Below, one piece after another: positions 8,189-18,243 of a stretch of 64,000 nucleotides of DNA (positions within the stretch are counted from its first letter, which is position 1; every line of letters starts with the position of its first letter). Source of the stretch: an uncultured Bacteroidales bacterium (GTDB lineage: Bacteria; Bacteroidota; Bacteroidia; Bacteroidales; Paludibacteraceae); NCBI GenBank assembly GCA_946414805.1, contig CAMKPZ010000003.1, forward strand, positions 186,001 through 250,000, read 5' to 3'. The position numbers and the translations under genes are program-made. Under the pieces are notes generated by a model that saw nothing but the letters and a program-made list of their open reading frames with translations, had not been told where the DNA came from and did no database searches.

Positions 8189-11100
8189 TTGTCACTGACT
8201 ATCACTTTGATTGCCCGATAAGGTTCTTCGGGCGTATCGGTTGACCATAACTGAACGATATAAAGTCCGCTGACGGCAGGTATCTGCACCGGTGTGACAT
8301 CGGCACGGAAGACACCTTCGTCCACAAAACGGCCATCGGAGGAGTTGATCCGGTAGGTACCATCCTTGCGGGAGAGGATATAGATATAGGGGTGTCCGAT
8401 GTGGACGCATGTAGGCGTGACATCAAGATAACCCATTGTAGGCGCGTGATCATCCGGAATGATGTCTGCTCCGGCGGTGATGGCGCATGTGGGGAACGGT
8501 GTTTCTTCGCCGCGCCGTGTGAGCGCCACATGGTACTGTGCCCCTACGGTCAGACCGTCCGGTATATAGAGGTACGGCTTGGTCTGACCCACCAGGATCT
8601 GACCGTCCTCGTACCACTGGTAAGCATCCCACAGGTAGCCGCCGTTATACGCCGAGTCGAGCAGGGCGATCAGGTCGCCGTGGCGCTGCTCAATGAGCCA
8701 GCGAGGATAACTCATAGCGAAGGAGGTGTCGTTGACGCAATCGGTCTCGCTGTGCATACAGATACCGTTATCCAGCACCATCGTGACGCCATAGGTATCG
8801 GGCTTGGGGTATTGGGTCTTGTCTCCGTCGCGGTAGGGGATCGGGATGGAGACCACCATCGTGTCAGAGAGGGTGGTGATCGCTATGTCCTCCATATCCT
8901 CAAAGCCCATCTCCAGAGCAATGCTGTCGAAATAAAGCGTGAAGCCGATCGGGGCTCTGCCCGAGTAGGTGTAATAGAGATCGATGGCATTCTCACTCTG
9001 ACACATAGCGTCCTCTACCCAAAGGGTAGGAACAGTAGGTTCGATGAGCTCGATCTCGGTATAAATGAAATGACGGCAGCCGGCTTCATTGACCGTGGTA
9101 TCCTTGTACCATCCGGCCTGCGTGTACTGGTGATCCCCGACGAAGAGGGTGTCGCCGATACAGAGGACCTGGTGGTTGGTCTCAAAGGTGGTATCCACCA
9201 CCGTGAGATAGAGATGATAGATACTGTCGCATCCGGAGACGGTAGAGGACAGACTGTCGTAGATGAAATACTCACCCGGCGCCATGTGCTCGAAGAAATG
9301 GCTGCGCCATTGATAGGTCTCGTCGGCGCAGAGGGTATATGAACTCTCATCGAAATAAGCGGTGTTGACGCAGAGCCGGAGTTCGTAGATCGAGTCGCAT
9401 TGATCGACGGTATAGAAACTGTCGCATAGCTGGTAGATTCCCGGCTTCAGATCCGAGAGGACACTATCTCCGGCAAGGAGGCTATGCCACGTGTAGGACT
9501 CGTTGGAACAGATGGTGTCATAGGTGACATGGCGATAGGACGGCAGCACATGCGCCTTCAGGCTATAGACGGAGTCGCAACCCGTCAGCGTGAAGAGCGA
9601 ATCGACGAAAAGGGTGTCGTACGGCACGACAAAGGTATCCGTGTCGAACTCATACGCCCATTTCGTCCATGTATGCCCCAGTTCCCCGGAGGTGTAGGGT
9701 TCGCCGGAACAGATCGGCGCCTCCGCCTCTTCCTCAAAGAAATAGGCATGGTGGAAGGTGAGGTAGTAGCGATAGACGATACTGTCACAGCCGTCTTCTC
9801 CATAGAAACGCACATCGGCGTACTCCTCCGGTTTCGGTCTTCCGGGGCTCCATACCTCTGTCTCCTGATACGAGATCGAACCGTCGAAGCGATAGAGCGT
9901 ATCGTAATGGAAGAAAGAGCGGTTGTCGCACACATCCTCATGAAGCGGAATGGTGATAAACGGTTTGACGAAGAAATCCAGCGTGAAGACCGAGTCACAA
10001 CCGTCCTTGGTGGTCAGCCGGTCGTAGTATTTATTCGAAGCCGTGATCTCCCTGCCGCGCCAGTTGATAGCATAACCGAAGCAACCCTTGCCTTTGTTCT
10101 CAAAGAGATAGGTAGGTTTGATATAGAGATGGAAGCGCACTACGGAGTCGCATCCCTCGACGGTCTTGAGGGTGTGGGTGACGGTCTCGTGGAGGATGTC
10201 ATAATGGGTGATTGCGGTATCTTTCTCGGGTACGGCAGCGTGCGGTGCATACGGGATAGAGTCGCGGAAATAATTGCCGTGTGAATCGCTGAACTCGAAG
10301 ATATGGCGGTTCTCATTATCGCAGACAGAATCGACGACGGTGGTGTCATACGACGGCGCCACGCGGAGCGTCAGATAATAGACCGAGTCGCAACCATGGA
10401 TAGTGGTCCACCGGGTGGTGTCGCAATAGGTGGTGTCGGATTTGAGGATGCGGTAACCGGCTTTGGGGTTCGCCAGTTTGATACCGGCGTAATGGTGTCC
10501 CTGCCACGATACGGAGTCGTAATCGCATAGCAGGATCGACTCATCGAAGCGGTAAACGGAATCCACGCGCAGGCGGAGAATATGTATGGAGTCGCATCCG
10601 CACTCTCCTGTGAGCGGATCGCAGACGGGGCAATGCTCAGTCTTGAGCGAGTCGTAGAAGGTATAGATACTGTCGCTCTTCATGAACTTGGAATCGATGG
10701 TAAGTCCATGCCACGAGTAGGCGGTACCCTGGCATACGCTGTCGGTCTCCTCCTTCACATAGGTGCGATACATGGTGATCCGGTGGACGATGGCGCTGTC
10801 GCAACCGGTGGAGGAAGGCATGATACAAGCGGTGTCGAAGGTGAAGAAGGGTTTGTCTCCCGGGATCGCCACGCTGCTGCTGCCATCCGGTACGGACGGA
10901 TAGAGGGCGCCGTAGATCGTCCGGTCATAGAAAGAGAGGGTCTGGTTATCACACATCACCCGCTCGGTGGTATCCACAGGCGTACGATAGACGGTGTCCA
11001 CATGGAGCTTGAGATACAGGATCGAGTCGCAGCCATGAACCGTATGGAAACGCAGGGAGTAGAGGAAATCGCCTGCATGAGCGGTAGGTATTTCCGGTAT

Positions 11101-14100
11101 CCGTTGGCCCTCCATCGTCATGATCGAGTCCGGCGCAACGAAAGACGGATCCTGTTCCTCCCAGACAAAATCGCTGAACTGGCAGGCAGGATAGGAGACG
11201 GTATCGCTATAGAACGGATGTACGCGCAGGAGCAGTGTCCAGACGCTGTCGCAGCCGAAGGAATCGGTCTTATGGATATCCGGGAAGACGAAGTTTCCGG
11301 CTACATCAATCGGGATAGGGTCAATATCGGGATGATCCTCCCAAACGAAGGGCGATACGGTGTCCTGGCAGACATCGATCGCAGTATCCTTATGGAAAGA
11401 CGGCGCGCGATAGAGCCGCAGATAGAAGATCGAGTCGAAGCCGAGCGTAGTCTCAAAGGCTTGGAGATAGATACTGTCCTTACGGGGGGCAGGCAGATCG
11501 GTGATCGTCAGTCGCTCGAACGGAGCCCCGTCGGGGCAGTACTCCGGACGGTCTTCCACCCATGTGAAGAAAGGATCTTCCTCGCAGACGAAGTGTGATA
11601 CGGTGTCGCGGAAGACGCTACCGATACGCAGGAAGAGCACCCGCACACTATCGCAGGAGACGCCATTGACCGGAGTGGTGAGGAAATCCCGGCGTATGAT
11701 CGTGGTGTCGGTGGTGATAAGCGAGTCATATTTGAGGGTGGTCTTGGTACCTCCATAGATCTTTCCCGTAACCGCCCAAATGCAGGTGTCCTCCTGGGTC
11801 ATGAGTACGGAATCGATGATAAAATAGGTAGGAAGAACCCGGAGGCTGAGGGCATAGACGGTGTCGCATCGCGAGTCGTCATACCGCTCGATCGTACCCA
11901 CTTTATCAAGCGTGAAGGTCTGCAGCAGTTCCCCGTTATGATCAAGCCACTTGAAGACGGCTGTGGAATCGAAGCAGAGGGTGGTGTCCGTCCGTTCGTA
12001 CAGTTCGGCACTCGCGCGGTAATCGAGACGGAGATGATAGATCGAGTCGCAACCGTAACGGGTGGTCAGGCAACTGTCATAGTAATCTCCGCTCTCGCGC
12101 AGGACGCGTACTTTGCCGTTCCCGTCCAAGTGGTCTGTCCACTCGAAATAACGATGCACGGTGTCCTTCTTGACCGGATCATATTTGAGTTGGCACCAGG
12201 AAGCCTCTTCCTCGAAATGATACGAATCCGGGAAGATTGTCGTTTTGACGATAAAGGAGTCGCATCCCTGTACGCCCTGGTTACATTCCGGACAGGAGTG
12301 GGTGTATAACGAATCCACAAACGTGTGGGCTTTTGCTCCCAACGCATCGTTGGGCACCGCATCGTCCTGCGTCACAACACGGGTATCTGTGCCGTTCTGT
12401 ATAGGCCATGTGTATGATCCCTCTCCGTTCTTATCCAGACAGACGGTGTCATACTCCTGTATCCGATAGGAGGGGTGTAACACCAGATGCAGGTAATAGA
12501 CGGAGTCGCATCCCCTGAACTGTCTGCCGTTCTTGTCGCGGAACTTGCTGCTGAACTCGCTCTGCTGGCATTCGCAATCCTGCGTATAGAAAGAGACGCG
12601 AGTGTCAATCGTGTCCGATTTAAGAGGGACGGACAGGTCATCGCGCGGTTCCCAGTAATCCGCAGCCCGGAATTTCCTCTCATGATAGACCGTGTCCTGA
12701 TTGGAGCAGAGATGGATGGTATCGAAGAACTGGAAGGTGTCGCACACGAAGAGCACCAGGGTCATGACAGAGTCACAACCTGCCTGCGAGAGGTAACGGC
12801 GTGTAAGCGTGTCGTATTTGCCTGCTTCCACCTGATAGACCCACGGCTCGATATAAGCGTCTCCTTCGCCTTTCTTGACACCGGCAAACTTAGTCGCCGC
12901 AGAGTCAGCGGGGGTGTTATACAGAGTGAGATCCGACTGGTTATACAAACTGTCGTAGAAGAAAGAGAGAGTGTCCCCCACACACAGCACACGATAGAGG
13001 GTGTCGTTGTACATTCTCGTGACGCGTACGGTGGTCTTGAGGGTGTCGGTCTCTTCTGTTGCGCACATCTTCAGCGTACGGAAAAGCACAGCCTGTATCT
13101 CGTATTCGAAGAACTGATGCCGCTCCTCCATCTCTTCTTCCGGCAGGATAAACTTATACTCGAAGAGATGCTTGTCCGGTGTGAGGGCACCGTCTTGCGG
13201 GAAGCCTTCCAACAGTGTGCTGCTGCCTGCCTTTCCTCCGTCCGTGACATCGTATATCGACCATTCGATCCGTTCGACCGGCTTTTCGGCGGGTGTCTCC
13301 AACGCCCAATAAACGACCGTACTGTCGCAGACGATCGCGGTATCCAGTCGTTCGGCGCCGTCCATCCATTCGTTCCACTGGCGCTGGTACCATCCGCGTC
13401 CGTCCAGACTGTCCATGTCGTAAGAAGCCCGGGACATGATTTCCTCGGTGTTGGTGACATAGAGCGAGTCGCCGTAATAAGCAGGCCGGAAACCGAGGGT
13501 GTAGAAATATCCCTGCGCCTCGGTGAGGCCGTACACCATACCCACAAATCCGTCGCCGGTAGTCTCCAAGAGATTATAGATTGCGGCATCGGCGTGCGGC
13601 AGTTCGATATGGGCATACGCCATCTCGTTCTCGGCGTTGAAAGCGTGGAAAGCGGAGGACGGAACGGCTGTGCCGTTGAGCGTGAAAGACGCAATGTCAG
13701 CGGTTCGGGTGACCACGTACGCATAGAAATGCTGGGGCGTCTCATCGCCTCCCTGCGGGTCCATCTTCTCGGAGAAGAGGTTCATGCTCTTCACGCGGTG
13801 CGACCAGTCGGGCATGTTGGCGTTAGCCGGATCGCCGTAGATATAGCATTCGTCCGAGAGCCCGGTGTCGTCGCAGATCTTGTTCTCCGCCGCGGTGGTG
13901 ATATAAGTAATGCAGCTGACCGGCTTGTCGGTATTGATAATCACCTCGTTACGGGTGCCGTCATTGAGGCCGATCAGTTGGTTGAGCGTCTTCTGCAGCG
14001 TCTCGCCGCGGTTGAGGGACGGGGTCAATGTGGTAACGGCGCCGGTGTTCTTGTTATAGATACGGATATTCACGGATGTCCCGTCCTCGAGCGCAATGAT

Positions 14101-15021
14101 GTCTGCGTAGTTGACTTTGGTGTTGGTGAGGCAGGAGAGGTAGAACTCCGTTCCCCATTGGGTGACCGGCAGGGTCTGCTCGACCATGAAGTCCTGGGAG
14201 TAACCTTCCTTGTTCGGGATACCGGTCTGCTGGTTACCCTGGAAGACCGCTACGGGTTTGTCCGCGCAGATGATACTACCGCTGAGGTCTGCTTTGAAAT
14301 CCGTACTGCCTTCCTCATGCCGTTTGGAGGCCACCAGATACGCATCGCCTTTGGCGAGGGAGATAGTGAAGGGCTCGTTGACGGCATGACCGTTTCCGGT
14401 CTCGAAAGAAGGCGTAATCGTGACTTCGGTATTATCCTCGGTGGCAACAATCGCGAACTCCGACGAATAGACATCCTGCGGATAGGTCTGGACGATATAT
14501 TCCTTTCCCAAGAACCGGGTAGGGATCACGAGCGATGCGTCACGTGATGTGAGTGGGGTGTCGCAGGCACGGCCGTAAAGGAAACAGGAGAACACTTTTT
14601 TCTTGTTCTCGGCCGAGGAGGGATCGGCGTAGACATGTACGCCCTGTTTACCCGTCGTTTCGCTCTCCAGGAGATATATCTGTCCTGCCAATCCGCGCGG
14701 GAGTTCATACACTTGGGTCTCTCCGGCTCCCACATGGAGGGTGGTCAGCGGCGAGTTGCCTATCGCTATTACGACATCCATCTCTTCGCGTGCCGAGACG
14801 GCGATCTTCATCTCAAATTTCGTGGTGGCATTGTCGGGCTTCTCCGGGTCGAACGTGTTATTGTTCATAAAGGTTAGCCAGAAGTCGTTGCCCTCGGTGG
14901 AGCTGAAGCGTTCGGTACCGCCTAACCAGTCGGGATCGCTGCTCACCAACGAAGCGGCGGCTCCTATCCATTGGGACAGCAGCAACGCGCAGACGAATAC
15001 TATGGAGCGAAGCGTCTTCAA
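8158..15021 (-). CDS. Giant IgGFc-binding-type adhesin with Cys-Asp-Ser repeats
   Basis: 2287 residues. It starts at a TTG: no in-frame ATG precedes the signal peptide (KTLRSIVFVCALLLSQWIGA), and an in-frame TAA lies two codons upstream. Residues of about 40-520 resemble the IgGFc-binding N-terminal domain of Bacteroidetes surface proteins (STEGNDFWLTFMNN; VFQGNQQTG). From about 690 to 2050 there are at least sixteen copies of a 60-80-residue unit containing GCDSVYxLxLxV, usually followed by a P-S-Y turn and a second Cys with a W. The paired Cys suggest disulphide-linked extracellular modules. The last 60 residues (VSGLYIVQLWS...YRAIKVIV) look like a T9SS type A sorting domain, oddly extended by a tail rich in Cys and Ser. 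Ligand unknown. It is co-operonic with a secreted protein upstream and a barrel protein downstream. Confidence 0.88.
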   Translation of the reverse strand: MKTLRSIVFVCALLLSQWIGAAASLVSSDPDWLGGTERFSSTEGNDFWLTFMNNNTFDPEKPDNATTKFEMKIAVSAREEMDVVIAIGNSPLTTLHVGAGETQVYELPRGLAGQIYLLESETTGKQGVHVYADPSSAENKKKVFSCFLYGRACDTPLTSRDASLVIPTRFLGKEYIVQTYPQDVYSSEFAIVATEDNTEVTITPSFETGNGHAVNEPFTISLAKGDAYLVASKRHEEGSTDFKADLSGSIICADKPVAVFQGNQQTGIPNKEGYSQDFMVEQTLPVTQWGTEFYLSCLTNTKVNYADIIALEDGTSVNIRIYNKNTGAVTTLTPSLNRGETLQKTLNQLIGLNDGTRNEVIINTDKPVSCITYITTAAENKICDDTGLSDECYIYGDPANANMPDWSHRVKSMNLFSEKMDPQGGDETPQHFYAYVVTRTADIASFTLNGTAVPSSAFHAFNAENEMAYAHIELPHADAAIYNLLETTGDGFVGMVYGLTEAQGYFYTLGFRPAYYGDSLYVTNTEEIMSRASYDMDSLDGRGWYQRQWNEWMDGAERLDTAIVCDSTVVYWALETPAEKPVERIEWSIYDVTDGGKAGSSTLLEGFPQDGALTPDKHLFEYKFILPEEEMEERHQFFEYEIQAVLFRTLKMCATEETDTLKTTVRVTRMYNDTLYRVLCVGDTLSFFYDSLYNQSDLTLYNTPADSAATKFAGVKKGEGDAYIEPWVYQVEAGKYDTLTRRYLSQAGCDSVMTLVLFVCDTFQFFDTIHLCSNQDTVYHERKFRAADYWEPRDDLSVPLKSDTIDTRVSFYTQDCECQQSEFSSKFRDKNGRQFRGCDSVYYLHLVLHPSYRIQEYDTVCLDKNGEGSYTWPIQNGTDTRVVTQDDAVPNDALGAKAHTFVDSLYTHSCPECNQGVQGCDSFIVKTTIFPDSYHFEEEASWCQLKYDPVKKDTVHRYFEWTDHLDGNGKVRVLRESGDYYDSCLTTRYGCDSIYHLRLDYRASAELYERTDTTLCFDSTAVFKWLDHNGELLQTFTLDKVGTIERYDDSRCDTVYALSLRVLPTYFIIDSVLMTQEDTCIWAVTGKIYGGTKTTLKYDSLITTDTTIIRRDFLTTPVNGVSCDSVRVLFLRIGSVFRDTVSHFVCEEDPFFTWVEDRPEYCPDGAPFERLTITDLPAPRKDSIYLQAFETTLGFDSIFYLRLYRAPSFHKDTAIDVCQDTVSPFVWEDHPDIDPIPIDVAGNFVFPDIHKTDSFGCDSVWTLLLRVHPFYSDTVSYPACQFSDFVWEEQDPSFVAPDSIMTMEGQRIPEIPTAHAGDFLYSLRFHTVHGCDSILYLKLHVDTVYRTPVDTTERVMCDNQTLSFYDRTIYGALYPSVPDGSSSVAIPGDKPFFTFDTACIMPSSTGCDSAIVHRITMYRTYVKEETDSVCQGTAYSWHGLTIDSKFMKSDSIYTFYDSLKTEHCPVCDPLTGECGCDSIHILRLRVDSVYRFDESILLCDYDSVSWQGHHYAGIKLANPKAGYRILKSDTTYCDTTRWTTIHGCDSVYYLTLRVAPSYDTTVVDSVCDNENRHIFEFSDSHGNYFRDSIPYAPHAAVPEKDTAITHYDILHETVTHTLKTVEGCDSVVRFHLYIKPTYLFENKGKGCFGYAINWRGREITASNKYYDRLTTKDGCDSVFTLDFFVKPFITIPLHEDVCDNRSFFHYDTLYRFDGSISYQETEVWSPGRPKPEEYADVRFYGEDGCDSIVYRYYLTFHHAYFFEEEAEAPICSGEPYTSGELGHTWTKWAYEFDTDTFVVPYDTLFVDSLFTLTGCDSVYSLKAHVLPSYRHVTYDTICSNESYTWHSLLAGDSVLSDLKPGIYQLCDSFYTVDQCDSIYELRLCVNTAYFDESSYTLCADETYQWRSHFFEHMAPGEYFIYDSLSSTVSGCDSIYHLYLTVVDTTFETNHQVLCIGDTLFVGDHQYTQAGWYKDTTVNEAGCRHFIYTEIELIEPTVPTLWVEDAMCQSENAIDLYYTYSGRAPIGFTLYFDSIALEMGFEDMEDIAITTLSDTMVVSIPIPYRDGDKTQYPKPDTYGVTMVLDNGICMHSETDCVNDTSFAMSYPRWLIEQRHGDLIALLDSAYNGGYLWDAYQWYEDGQILVGQTKPYLYIPDGLTVGAQYHVALTRRGEETPFPTCAITAGADIIPDDHAPTMGYLDVTPTCVHIGHPYIYILSRKDGTYRINSSDGRFVDEGVFRADVTPVQIPAVSGLYIVQLWSTDTPEEPYRAIKVIVSDKCENCSSSSF

Positions 15022-15027
15022 AACGGA

Positions 15028-16074
15028 TTATAATTGTGTACCTAAAGCGTTGTATTCTTTGCCGGAGCGGAGGATGACCAATCGGCCGTTCCGCAGGAGT
15101 TTGCCGGTTTTCTCTTCTTCCGGGATTTCCGTGAGTCCTTCCTCGTCATCCTCTCCGATAGCGGCAGGGTTCTCTTGGAAATAGACGCGGAGTTGATAGC
15201 AGCGGAACTGCTTCGGGCAGGAGAGCGTGACGGTCCGGGAGTCGATATCGCGGATCACTACCGCCGGTCTTCCCTCTATATCGAAGTCTTCGTCCGTGAG
15301 GAAGGATATTTCTCCGGGATCGCAGGAAGCAGAGAAACCCTTGCGGACAAAGCCGTCGATGGCGATACCTTTGATTGCTTGGGAAGCCGTGAAAGAGATG
15401 GAATAACCGGCGTTGCAGTTGAAATACGCCTCGGTGGAGTCGGTGGCTTTGATGATCGAGCCTTGACCGCAATACACATAGATATTATCGCTGATAAAGG
15501 CGTATTCTTTCTTGAAGAACTGGGTGTCCGGCACGTTGACGATGGTCGGTTCGGCATAGTCGTATTCCGCCTCCAAATCGTCCTCGGTAGGCAGTTCGGG
15601 TTCGGGCTCAATGACCACCTCGCCGCCGTCAACTACGATCTTCTGTATCCGGCGTTGACCTGTGCCGGTCAGTGTGAAGACGACGCTTGTCGCATTTCCA
15701 GTCCAGTGGTCGATTTTCCAGTCGTTCTTATCTGCCGCTTCGCCTCCGGAAACCAGTTCGCCTGTGTTCGCACTCAAACCGGTGTATTTATTGTTGCTTG
15801 CGCTGCTCTTGGCGCACACCAGTTGGATATCCGTCAGCGCTTGTACGCACGAGAGCGAGACCGTGTTGCCGGTGTACAGCCGCATCTCCGGCTGTTGGGT
15901 CTCATAATCGGTTGTCAGAACAGGGGCCTTCTGACCGTTCCCTATGGCGATCGTGAGCGTAATGCCGTCTTTCGTCTGGTTGAGATCCGCCGCAGAAGCA
16001 AAAGTGAACTCCGTTCCGGCGGAGGCGTTGAGCACCAGCGAAAGGGCTGCAAAAACCGCAAGTATCTTCTTCAT
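15028..16074 (-). CDS. Secreted protein with T9SS-like C-terminal tail
   Basis: 348 residues from the ATG at 16074 (MKKILAVFAALSLVLNASA, a signal peptide). The open frame continues upstream, but those codons overlap the promoter and have no signal peptide. The body contains two beta-rich segments, for example LTIAIGNGQKAPVLTTDYE and VFTLTGTGQRRIQKIVVDGG, separated by a Glu/Pro linker. I do not recognise a family. The end, KLLRNGRLVILRSGKEYNAL, matches in pattern the end of the giant proteins at 31935 and 42044, so the same sorting route is likely. It is first in the operon. Its TAA stop lies in the same frame as the adhesin start 6 nt further on, so rare readthrough would fuse the two proteins. 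Confidence 0.8.
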   Translation of the reverse strand: MKKILAVFAALSLVLNASAGTEFTFASAADLNQTKDGITLTIAIGNGQKAPVLTTDYETQQPEMRLYTGNTVSLSCVQALTDIQLVCAKSSASNNKYTGLSANTGELVSGGEAADKNDWKIDHWTGNATSVVFTLTGTGQRRIQKIVVDGGEVVIEPEPELPTEDDLEAEYDYAEPTIVNVPDTQFFKKEYAFISDNIYVYCGQGSIIKATDSTEAYFNCNAGYSISFTASQAIKGIAIDGFVRKGFSASCDPGEISFLTDEDFDIEGRPAVVIRDIDSRTVTLSCPKQFRCYQLRVYFQENPAAIGEDDEEGLTEIPEEEKTGKLLRNGRLVILRSGKEYNALGTQL

Positions 16075-16101
16075 AAATAGTTCTTGTTTCAAAATCGGAC
16101 G

Positions 16102-16133
16102 CAAATTTACTGCTTTTTTTTGACATATGCAAG
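16102..16133 (-). promoter_or_regulatory. Promoter of the adhesin operon
   Basis: Minus strand: CTTG at 16133-16130, a 20-nt spacer ending A8-GCAG, then TAAATTTG at 16109-16102. It lies 28 nt upstream of the first start codon of the operon. Confidence 0.8.
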
Positions 16134-16175
16134 AGTTGAGGCTATTTTTCCGGAAAATCCGGCCATTCCGGCGTG

Positions 16176-17576
16176 CTATGAGAATCGGGTCCGACTCGGG
16201 TGGAAGACGAGGGCGAGGGCGATCAGGAGGAGGTAGTAGATGACGATCAGGGGACCGTTGGTGTGGGCTGGAAGAACGCTGCCGGGGAGGCTTTCGATCC
16301 AACCCACGGAGTGGTTCATGAGCCATGCCAACGCGAAGGTGATTTTGGAGAACCACACGCCGGCAACGGTGCCTCCGAGCGCTATGCTGACCAGTCCGCA
16401 AGGCACAAGGACGGAAGCCAGAGGCAGCACGATGAGGTTTGCCAACAGAAAATAAGGGGACACCTGTCCGAAGCAAGCAATCGTTATAGGCAGTGTGCCT
16501 GTCTGGGCGGCAAGCGAAATAACGACGGTTCCGACCAGCCAAGCTGTAATGCGTCCGAAGAAGGTCTGTCTCCAGCGGAGTCTATGGAGAAAGTGTTCTG
16601 TTTCGGACACTACTATGACGATAGCCGCCGTGGCAGCAAAGGAGAGTTGGAAACTGACGCTCCAGAGGTCCAGCGGACGGAAGATCAGGATGAGAACGGC
16701 TGCGGCGGCAATCGTGTTGAGGGTGGGGCTATACCGGTAGAGCATTTTCCCGATCTCCACGAGCGTGACCATCACCACGCACCGCACGACGGAAGGGGTC
16801 ATGCCGGTGAGGGCTGCGTACGCCCACATGACGGCGATCACGACGGCTCCGACGAGACACCTTCCCGGACGGTCTTCATGGTGCGGACGGACGCGTCCTC
16901 CGAGGGTGAACAGACCGATGACAAGGGCGTAGATGATTCCGGTGTGCAGTCCGCTGACCGCCAATACATGGGCGGCGCCGGATGCCTGAAAACGATGCTT
17001 TAGTTCAGTAGAGAGATCCTCTTTGTAGCCCAGAGTAAGGGCTCCGACCGTTGCCAGTTCATCCCCCTTCAATCCGCCTGCCGCAAGACGGGAGAAGAGG
17101 AAAGATTGGGGGGCGGAGATACAGACCGCCTTGCTGACAGAGTACAGACCGTCCTTAATTAGTGAATGTGAGAGGGAGGTGAAGGCGGTGCCGATGAAGC
17201 CTTGCCTGCGGAGGTAAAGACCATAGTCGAACGAGCCTGCGGGTGCGGGTCTCCGGATACGGGTTCGGGTGATGAGTGTGTCGCCGGTAAGAAGAAGGGA
17301 ACGGGCGGAGTCAGGAGCGACAAAGAGGTATATCTTTCCGTTGAGAGGAGTCCAGCGGGTGCTGTCCCAACGCCCGATGAGACGGGACTCGAAACGGGTT
17401 GTCTTGGAGTCCGTGCCCGTAGGGGCAGGTTGCCCGACCACCATTGCATACGTGCAGAGGCTGTCCAGGGTGTCGAACTCCGTAGAACGGAGCAAGAGAG
17501 AGGGTGAGTATGCATTCAAAAACAGCAGCGCGGCAACGATCGCTGCCAGCACTGCTATCATGGGATATGATCTCAT
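16176..17576 (-). CDS. comEC: ComEC/Rec2-type membrane protein
   Basis: 466 residues. An N-terminal membrane helix (MIAVLAAIVAALLFLNAY) is followed by an OB-like DUF4131 segment (about 45-150) and a multi-helix Competence domain (about 180-450) carrying the signature GAAHVLAVSGLHTGIIYALV and ALTGMTPSVVRCVVMV. ComEC forms the inner-membrane channel for single-stranded DNA in natural transformation. The protein ends soon after the membrane domain and has no metallo-beta-lactamase domain, which occurs in many Bacteroidetes homologues. Its start overlaps the stop of rpe by 4 nt (ATGA type). With the ComEA-like protein at 5235 it hints at DNA uptake ability, but other required genes are not in the window. 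Confidence 0.88.
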   Translation of the reverse strand: MRSYPMIAVLAAIVAALLFLNAYSPSLLLRSTEFDTLDSLCTYAMVVGQPAPTGTDSKTTRFESRLIGRWDSTRWTPLNGKIYLFVAPDSARSLLLTGDTLITRTRIRRPAPAGSFDYGLYLRRQGFIGTAFTSLSHSLIKDGLYSVSKAVCISAPQSFLFSRLAAGGLKGDELATVGALTLGYKEDLSTELKHRFQASGAAHVLAVSGLHTGIIYALVIGLFTLGGRVRPHHEDRPGRCLVGAVVIAVMWAYAALTGMTPSVVRCVVMVTLVEIGKMLYRYSPTLNTIAAAAVLILIFRPLDLWSVSFQLSFAATAAIVIVVSETEHFLHRLRWRQTFFGRITAWLVGTVVISLAAQTGTLPITIACFGQVSPYFLLANLIVLPLASVLVPCGLVSIALGGTVAGVWFSKITFALAWLMNHSVGWIESLPGSVLPAHTNGPLIVIYYLLLIALALVFHPSRTRFS

Positions 17577-18214
17577 TTCATTGAATGAATAGCGGCTATG
17601 GGGTCGGGTGCTCCGAAGACGGCGCTACCGGCTACCAACGCATCTGCGCCCGCTTCGAAGAGCGCATGGGCGTTCTCCGTATTCACACCGCCGTCAATCT
17701 CAATGAGCGTAGGCAGTCCGCGACGGGTGATCTCCGATTTGACAAAGCGGATCTTGTCCATGGTCTCCGGGATGAATTTCTGGCCTCCAAAGCCTGCAAA
17801 GACCGACATCAGAAGGACCATGTCCACTTGGTCCAGATAGGGCAGAAGACGCTTGGGATCGATATCGGGATTGATGGTCAGACAGGTCCGTACGCCCTTG
17901 TTCTTGATCAGTTGCAGGACCGGTAGCGGGTCGTCCACCGCCTCCAGATGGAAGCCCACCGACCATGCTCCGGCATCGCAGAACCGATCTGCGTATTTCT
18001 CCGGATGAACGATCATCAGATGCACGTCAAGCGGCTTGGTGCAATACTGTTTGAAAGGTTTCATGAGCGGAAAACCGAACGATATATTCGGCACAAACGT
18101 ACCGTCCATGACATCGATGTGCAGCCAGTCCGCCTCGCTGCGGTTGATCATCTCCAGATCGTCTGCCAGATGTCCGAAATCAGCAGACAACACACTTGGC
18201 GCAATTATTCTCAT
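17573..18214 (-). CDS. rpe: Ribulose-phosphate 3-epimerase
   Basis: 213 residues, the normal family length. It interconverts D-ribulose 5-phosphate and D-xylulose 5-phosphate in the pentose phosphate pathway (TIM-barrel, divalent-metal enzyme). Family motifs are intact: APSVLSADFGHL at the N-terminus, DWLHIDVMDGTFVPNISFG with the metal-binding HIDVMDG, HLMIVHPEKY, VLLMSVFAGFGGQKF, EIDGGVNTENA and LVAGSAVFG. It sits between a response-regulator gene and comEC. The 28-nt spacer to the regulator is filled by a 7-bp repeat array. Confidence 0.96.
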   Translation of the reverse strand: MRIIAPSVLSADFGHLADDLEMINRSEADWLHIDVMDGTFVPNISFGFPLMKPFKQYCTKPLDVHLMIVHPEKYADRFCDAGAWSVGFHLEAVDDPLPVLQLIKNKGVRTCLTINPDIDPKRLLPYLDQVDMVLLMSVFAGFGGQKFIPETMDKIRFVKSEITRRGLPTLIEIDGGVNTENAHALFEAGADALVAGSAVFGAPDPIAAIHSMK

Positions 18215-18215
18215 G

Positions 18216-18243
18216 CGTGATTCGTAATTCGTGATTCGTAATT
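18216..18243. repeat. 7-bp tandem array in operon spacer
   Basis: Four exact 7-bp steps alternating CGTGATT and CGTAATT fill the gap between rpe and the regulator gene. The last base belongs to the regulator's TAA stop. Confidence 0.85.

Noticed and set aside
12487..14547. Plus-strand open frame of 686 codons opposite the adhesin gene
   Set aside because: Shadow of the adhesin; long antisense frames are expected in this GC-biased coding DNA, and it has no promoter or recognisable domain.
16075..16542. Upstream extension of the secreted-protein gene at 15028
   Set aside because: The frame is open further upstream, but it overlaps the promoter and the ComEC 3' end; the signal peptide begins at the ATG at 16074.
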